Under the pieces are notes generated by a model that was given only the letters and a program-made list of their open reading frames with translations, made no database searches and had not been told where the DNA came from. The translations under genes were made by a program, and so were the position numbers. 64,000 nucleotides of DNA, taken from positions 496,001 through 560,000 of the forward strand of contig OZ244956.1 of assembly GCA_965222505.1 (NCBI GenBank). The letters are read 5' to 3'. Positions 59,449-64,000 of this stretch are shown here, one piece after another. The first letter of the stretch is position 1, and each line of letters begins with the position of its first letter. This DNA comes from G965222505 sp965222505 (GTDB lineage Bacteria > Bacteroidota > Rhodothermia > Rhodothermales > DATKEJ01).

Positions 59449-62107
59449 AATGCGGTTCTAAAATGAGGCCTGTAGTGGACAAGGCCGTGCCGGTCATTTT
59501 CACGACGATCATGGTCATATCATCATGCTGTTCGGCTCCGGCCATAAACCCGTGTACATCGGCTGAGATCAGTTGCAGGATTTCATTGGCCTTATGACGC
59601 CCCACTTCGGCGACCTTCTCGGCAAGGGGTGCATCACCATACAATTCCTTGGCGGGATTCATGGCCTCGGAAAAACCATCCGTGTAGAACACCAACACAT
59701 CACCCAGGCGGAGATGTAAGACTTCCTCATCGATCTTCCCATCAAAGAAATGGCCATTCACCAACCCGATGCCGAGTCCTTTGGGCATAACGGATTCGGG
59801 CATTTGACTAGGGGAGCGTTTCAGAATGACCGGATTGTGCCCGGCACGGGCAAACGTAAGGGTACCCGCCCGTACGTCCAGGATGCCATAGATCATGGAG
59901 ATGAAGGTGCCCCGAGGGGCATTTTCGAGGAACAGGCGATTGGTCCGGCGGAGCACTTCGGCGGGTGATGCCACTTCACGGCACAGGGTGCGGATAAACC
60001 CTTTCACCAGGGTCATATAAAACGCCGCCTGAATGCCTTTCCCGCTGACATCACCGATGACCAGGGCCAATTTATCCTCTCCGAGTTGTACGACATCATA
60101 GTAGTCCCCCCCTACTTCATTGGCCGCCAAACACATGGCTGCCATATCGACCCCTTCTACTTCCGGCATCCGCTGTGGCAAAAACGACATCTGGACGTCG
60201 TGCGCGATTTCAAGTTCACGCTCCATCCGTTTCTGCCGGGCCAGCGTCTTGATATAATCCGGTACATACTCCGGTATCTCCCGTTGGTGCTTGCCATACC
60301 GACTGAATACATATCCGATTCCTCCGAGGGTCAGAAGCAAGAACAACACAATCACGCCATCAGCAAACAAGGGGGAATCCGGGACCGCCCAACTGTTGCT
60401 GAAAAACCAGATCAGCCGGAAAACCATCAATCCAATGAAAGCGGTCAGAAAATCATAGAACAGGTAGGCTGCAGCCAATACCCCGCCGATCAATACGGAA
60501 AAGACCAGTGCCACCGGCACCGGCGAAAAGTATTCAGGCCATAATTGGACCAAGCCAAATACGAGCCCCAGGATCAAAACGACCCAGGGGTTGGACAGTT
60601 TTCGCCGGTGCAAAAAGGTCCCGATGCAGACCAAAACGATGGCCAGGTTCACAAATCCAATCCAGGCGTAATAAAAGGCGGAGGTCAGGCTCGGGAAGGC
60701 CAACCAGTCGTACATCATTTTGTCTTCCCAGACGGCGATACGCGCACCTGGAAACAAGATGAGAAAGAGCATCAACACGCCGATTAGTACCATGCCCAAG
60801 CCTATCCCTCTCAGGATGGACCGGCCCACGGGCTTGCTCAAGGCAAACCGCGCCCGAACCATGCGCCAGGAGGCCATCCGGTCTCTGCGGCTCTCTCGGG
60901 CTATCGAGTTGCTTACCCCGGACACGACAAAGACGAGCAGACTGATGCCAGCCGTACCAAACAATACGCTCATGCCCAGGCCAATGAGCACTTGCCAGCC
61001 AAATTCAAGGCCCCCACTTGTGATGCTGGGATAGGCATAGGCAAACATCGAAATAAACCCGGCGACCAAGCCCAACAACAAGGTATCCCACAAAGACCCC
61101 TTGATATCGATCGCACCTGCCCCATGCCGCCGGAAGAATGCGACGCCATAGATAAAGATGAGTAGGACGTACAAGGCCATGCTAATCGCATAGGCTCCTT
61201 TGGCTTCGGACCAGATCGTCTTGGCGGGTACGGCATCGTTGAGTTCGAAATCCTTATCCAGATCGAGCAGATTCCCGGACAAGGCCAGTTCAACGTCTAT
61301 TCGGGTATCAAATCCATGCCGGGGTTGACTGGACACAAAGCGCACCCCTGCGGTACCCAGCCCGCGCTCGGCAGGCACCCAGACCGAGTCGACGCGGAAT
61401 GCTGAGGCATCAAAAGTAGATTGATCAAGGTGGTACCGGGCCATCCCCACCAGCACCCGTGCATAGGGCGTACTGCCAGATTCGCCTTCATCAAACTCGG
61501 TTTGCCACTCTGAAAGCCCCACCTGTGCCCGGATCGAATCCATCAACATCCGAAACCGATGATCCAGTTGGAGCGAATCCAATACGGTAGCGACAATCTC
61601 AACCCCATCCTCGCCCTGTTGCATGGCATATTGGACGGCTTGCTCATGCACCTCTGACCTGATTCCGCCTGCGGTAGCGTCATTGTCAAAATCGATGAGT
61701 TCACCGGACTGGGTCAGTTGAAACCGATATTGTTGATCTATCCCCTGGCCTTCGGCTTGAACCCACTGCACTTGCCAGAACAGACCGGGCAGTTGCCCCG
61801 CCTCTTCACGCTTGAGAAAAGCCACAGCCTCCCGCCGCCCCAAGGTATACTGTAGGTCTTCCAGTACCGATCCAGACCGGCGCAGGGTGGCCATCGGGCG
61901 CAGGTCTTCGTACGGGAGCCCATTCTCGTCAAGAAAGACCTTCGTCCGTTCGATGGCCTCTGCCCCCGTTAGCTCGTGCCGAATGGCACTGTCGAAATGT
62001 TGGCTGGGGTAGTACATGAAATACAGTACCATACCCAGAACACCCAGGATGCCCAGGGTCCAATCCCAACGGATGATCCGTTTCCGAATGGTGTGTGCAG
62101 GCTTCAT
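59429..62107 (-). CDS. Membrane-bound SpoIIE/RsbU-type PP2C phosphatase
   Basis: 892 residues. One N-terminal membrane helix (about 15-32), an extracytoplasmic domain of some 280 residues, a bundle of about ten helices (320-625), then the PP2C-type phosphatase: VGGDYYDVVQLGEDKLALVI, GDVSGKGIQAAFYMTLVKG, VLVFYTDGFSEAMNP and the C-terminal HDDMTMIVVKM with metal-binding aspartates. Such proteins act in partner-switching pathways that dephosphorylate an anti-anti-sigma factor; no RsbV/RsbW-like genes are in the window. The large sensor-like membrane part is unusual in size. Overlaps the PNP gene by 20 bases. Confidence 0.9.
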   Translation of the reverse strand: MKPAHTIRKRIIRWDWTLGILGVLGMVLYFMYYPSQHFDSAIRHELTGAEAIERTKVFLDENGLPYEDLRPMATLRRSGSVLEDLQYTLGRREAVAFLKREEAGQLPGLFWQVQWVQAEGQGIDQQYRFQLTQSGELIDFDNDATAGGIRSEVHEQAVQYAMQQGEDGVEIVATVLDSLQLDHRFRMLMDSIRAQVGLSEWQTEFDEGESGSTPYARVLVGMARYHLDQSTFDASAFRVDSVWVPAERGLGTAGVRFVSSQPRHGFDTRIDVELALSGNLLDLDKDFELNDAVPAKTIWSEAKGAYAISMALYVLLIFIYGVAFFRRHGAGAIDIKGSLWDTLLLGLVAGFISMFAYAYPSITSGGLEFGWQVLIGLGMSVLFGTAGISLLVFVVSGVSNSIARESRRDRMASWRMVRARFALSKPVGRSILRGIGLGMVLIGVLMLFLILFPGARIAVWEDKMMYDWLAFPSLTSAFYYAWIGFVNLAIVLVCIGTFLHRRKLSNPWVVLILGLVFGLVQLWPEYFSPVPVALVFSVLIGGVLAAAYLFYDFLTAFIGLMVFRLIWFFSNSWAVPDSPLFADGVIVLFLLLTLGGIGYVFSRYGKHQREIPEYVPDYIKTLARQKRMERELEIAHDVQMSFLPQRMPEVEGVDMAAMCLAANEVGGDYYDVVQLGEDKLALVIGDVSGKGIQAAFYMTLVKGFIRTLCREVASPAEVLRRTNRLFLENAPRGTFISMIYGILDVRAGTLTFARAGHNPVILKRSPSQMPESVMPKGLGIGLVNGHFFDGKIDEEVLHLRLGDVLVFYTDGFSEAMNPAKELYGDAPLAEKVAEVGRHKANEILQLISADVHGFMAGAEQHDDMTMIVVKMTGTALSTTGLILEPHYAGEPL

Positions 62108-62116
62108 CGCCGGGGG

Positions 62117-63217
62117 TTAAGCGGCTTGGAAAATGTAGTAATTACGTAAGCTCCACAAGACCTGTGTAACCGTCACGCGAGCAATGGTCAGCACTGGAAT
62201 AGAAACCAACATACCGATGATTCCTCCCAGTTCGGCCCCAATGAGCACAACACAGAGAATGAGGAGCGGATGTGTCTGGGCTACTCTTGAAAACACAATC
62301 GGCTGTAGAATGAGATCCACACCTTGTGTAATCGCCATAGCGACAAGCACCCAGGGTACGAGGGTAAGATCGCCCGTCTGACCAATACCGATGATGGCAC
62401 TTGCCAGAAAGCCGATAGCGGGGCCAAAATAGGGAATGGTGTTCGCCAGTCCCGTAAATATACCGAGAATGACGGCGTTGTCCAGCCCAACGATCTTGAG
62501 CAACGCGGCAGCCACAACCGAGATCACTACCGTCCGCAACACCAGCGCTCGAAAGTAGAAGCCGATGTTGGTCTCCACCGTATCCATGACGTTGAGGCTG
62601 ATCTCCATGTACCGATTTGGAATAAGTTGGAGCAACCCCTCCCGAAACTGCCTCCCGTCTTTCATGAAGAAAAAGGTCATCAATGGAATGATAATGAGGG
62701 CAAACGCAATGTTGGTAAAAACATCAAAGGTGACGGTCAAGGCTTGTGTAATCCGCTCCTGTTGAAACAGCGCCTCGAAGGCTTGTTGCAGCCCCTGAAC
62801 CACGGCTCCATCCTGGATGGGCAGTACGGACCGTAGCCCACTTTCAACCGAAAGGGCAATGCGATTCAGGTTTTCCGGTTCGACCAACACCCCAAAGTCA
62901 TTGAGTTGTTGCTGAAAAAATGGAATCAGTGCTGCAATCAAAAAGCCGAAGCCTCCCAGGACAATAACAAAGGTGGCCACAACAGCAAGCAGCCGAGACA
63001 TCCCTCTGCGTTGCAAACTGTTCACGATCGGCCCCAGCATAAAGGCCAATACCATACTGATGATGAGCAATACAAACAGATCTCGAAAAAACCAGAGGCA
63101 CCACCCAATCGCGAGTATAACCCCTATCCCGAGGGTGTACCGGATAAACCGGTCCAGCGTAAGGCCGGGCCGGGGCCGCCGCCGGGGGTTCCAGTCTATG
63201 TATTCCGCTTCCGGCAT
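62117..63217 (-). CDS. AI-2E family transporter
   Basis: 366 residues, seven to eight membrane helices (LGIGVILAIGWCLWFFRDLF, VVATFVIVLGGFGFLIAALI, GIFTGLANTIPYFGPAIGFL, LILCVVLIGAELGGIIGMLV). These are the hallmarks of PF01594 (AI-2E family: TqsA/YdiK-like). Members export or exchange small molecules, and the name is historical. It begins directly after the recX stop (no gap) and ends nine bases before the SpoIIE phosphatase. Confidence 0.88.
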   Translation of the reverse strand: MPEAEYIDWNPRRRPRPGLTLDRFIRYTLGIGVILAIGWCLWFFRDLFVLLIISMVLAFMLGPIVNSLQRRGMSRLLAVVATFVIVLGGFGFLIAALIPFFQQQLNDFGVLVEPENLNRIALSVESGLRSVLPIQDGAVVQGLQQAFEALFQQERITQALTVTFDVFTNIAFALIIIPLMTFFFMKDGRQFREGLLQLIPNRYMEISLNVMDTVETNIGFYFRALVLRTVVISVVAAALLKIVGLDNAVILGIFTGLANTIPYFGPAIGFLASAIIGIGQTGDLTLVPWVLVAMAITQGVDLILQPIVFSRVAQTHPLLILCVVLIGAELGGIIGMLVSIPVLTIARVTVTQVLWSLRNYYIFQAA

Positions 63218-63904
63218 CTAGACCTCAAGTTCTTCTAAAACCTGTTTTACCATATCCCAGGTATACCCCCGGCGTACCAGGAAATCGCTCACCTTTTTTC
63301 GACGTTTCCGAAGATCAGTTTCACGTTCGAGCCGTGCCCAGCGTTTCTCTGCGAGGGCCTGGGCTTTCTCAAAAAGGTCTTCCGGCTGTACCAGTTCCTC
63401 CAGCATGTCTTCAGCAACGGACCGGGAAATGCCTTTTTTGGTAAGTTCTTGCCGTATCCTCCGCGGACCGTACCCTTTGCTGGAAAGCCGTGCACGGACA
63501 TACGTTCGGGCATATTGCGCATCATCCAGATAATGATACTTGTATAAACGGTCTATAATATCTGATGTAAGGGCTTCATCCAGTTCCAGGGCTTGCATCT
63601 TCCTGCGCACCTCATACTCAGTACGTGGGCGATATCCGATAAAGTGCAAGACCTTCCGATAGGCACGCAAGTGCTGATCGGCCCGTACCAATTCCTCTTG
63701 TCTTTCTACTGAAAGGAGGTCTCCTTTGGCGATGCGATGCTCTGCGATAAGATCCTGATGCAACCCGAACGCAAACTGGTCATCAATGTACACCGATACC
63801 CGATTCGGGTCTTTGCGTTGCAGAACCAGCCGGGTGAGCCTACCAGCCCGAAAGGAAGGAGGTGACAATGTGCGCTTTTGTGCTTCCGAACCAGGCATAC
63901 CCAC
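63218..63904 (-). CDS. recX: Regulatory protein RecX
   Basis: 228 residues. RecX three-helix repeats are visible (LHFIGYRPRTEYEVRRKMQA; IIDRLYKYHYLDDAQYARTY; GYGPRRIRQELTKKGISRSV; FLVRRGYTWDMVKQVLEEL). It binds RecA filaments and limits their growth. RecA is not in the window. First gene of the run to DUF2911; the 77-nt repeat lies directly upstream. Confidence 0.92.
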   Translation of the reverse strand: MGMPGSEAQKRTLSPPSFRAGRLTRLVLQRKDPNRVSVYIDDQFAFGLHQDLIAEHRIAKGDLLSVERQEELVRADQHLRAYRKVLHFIGYRPRTEYEVRRKMQALELDEALTSDIIDRLYKYHYLDDAQYARTYVRARLSSKGYGPRRIRQELTKKGISRSVAEDMLEELVQPEDLFEKAQALAEKRWARLERETDLRKRRKKVSDFLVRRGYTWDMVKQVLEELEV

Positions 63905-63912
63905 ACGTTACT

Positions 63913-63989
63913 TAAGTCATGTTACGCAGTCTTGGTCCATTCGACCTTGTCGAAATGTGTAAGACCAACGACAAGCGGCGTAACATCAG
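63913..63989 (+). repeat. 77-nt hairpin repeat, copy B
   Basis: Begins TAAGTCATGTTACGCAG and ends GTAACATCAG, with centre CATTCGACCTTGTCGAAATG. The outer arms TTAAGTCATGTTACGC and GCGTAACATCAGTTACTTAA are inverted copies, so the whole forms a long imperfect hairpin. It lies nine bases before the recX start codon and runs toward the window end. Ten of 77 positions differ from copy A at 57365-57441. Confidence 0.75.
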
Positions 63990-64000
63990 TTACTTAAAGT

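Noticed and set aside
63913..63989. Integron attC site
   Set aside because: The element is a long imperfect hairpin like attC, but the end boxes (RYYYAAC/GTTRRRY) are not present and no integrase is visible.

Overview
The window looks like chromosomal DNA of a Bacteroidota-type marine or saline bacterium, most likely from the Rhodothermia/Balneolia side. This is an inference from gene content: several secreted proteins end in a type IX secretion (T9SS) sorting domain with a YPNPF motif, there is a PorV/PorQ-type outer-membrane protein, a BatD/BatE pair, a TonB-dependent receptor with a carboxypeptidase-regulatory domain, and a CotH/lamin-tail protein. G+C is a little over 50 % by eye. Shine-Dalgarno sequences are not consistent, but two good sigma70-like promoters are visible.

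Layout. 1-6.8 kb: 3' end of a Bat operon (batD partial, batE), thymidine kinase, a small membrane-anchored protein on the other strand, then dnaX-ybaB-recR. 6.9-8.4 kb: a secreted endonuclease I with a C-terminal dockerin-like module. 8.7-20.9 kb: a six-gene cell-surface cluster (two T9SS cargo proteins, an Ig-like lipoprotein, a TonB receptor, a PorV-like barrel, a beta-propeller lipoprotein) with hairpins in several gene junctions, followed by a six-hairpin glycosidase-like protein. 23.7-28.7 kb, minus strand: adk, polyprenyl synthase, ptsH, ptsI and a phosphoglucose/phosphomannose isomerase, with a YqjD/YqjE-like pair upstream. 30.3-34.9 kb: a stand-alone Nfu N-terminal domain, a family 9 glycoside hydrolase carrying the same dockerin-like tail as the nuclease, a LuxC-type acyl-CoA reductase and a blue-copper lipoprotein. 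34.9-40.8 kb, minus strand: purD, an NHL propeller and a 1188-residue outer-membrane barrel. 40.9-45.4 kb: M28 peptidase, APC permease, DDAH-type amidinohydrolase, prmC. 45.5-50.0 kb: a frameshifted gene, a large stem-loop, a beta-helix lipoprotein and a CotH protein. 50.0-53.8 kb, minus strand: metY-metX-aspartokinase behind a SAM-I riboswitch. 54-55.8 kb: nadK, tRNA-Phe and a truncated acetyltransferase abutting the tRNA. 55.8-63.9 kb, minus strand: a YWTD propeller protein and a run recX - AI-2E transporter - SpoIIE phosphatase - purine nucleoside phosphorylase - DUF2911 protein.

The most unusual items are: the shared tail module (HRNHL domain plus two degenerate dockerin repeats) that replaces the T9SS tail in the nuclease and cellulase; the surface cluster with its junction hairpins, one of which encloses a candidate start codon; three kinds of dispersed non-coding repeat (a 77-nt hairpin element, a 38-nt leader element and CCATTGACCATTGA motifs); a 22-bp stem-loop in a divergent promoter region; and an integration-like scar at tRNA-Phe. 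No prophage, CRISPR array, transposase or rRNA was seen.
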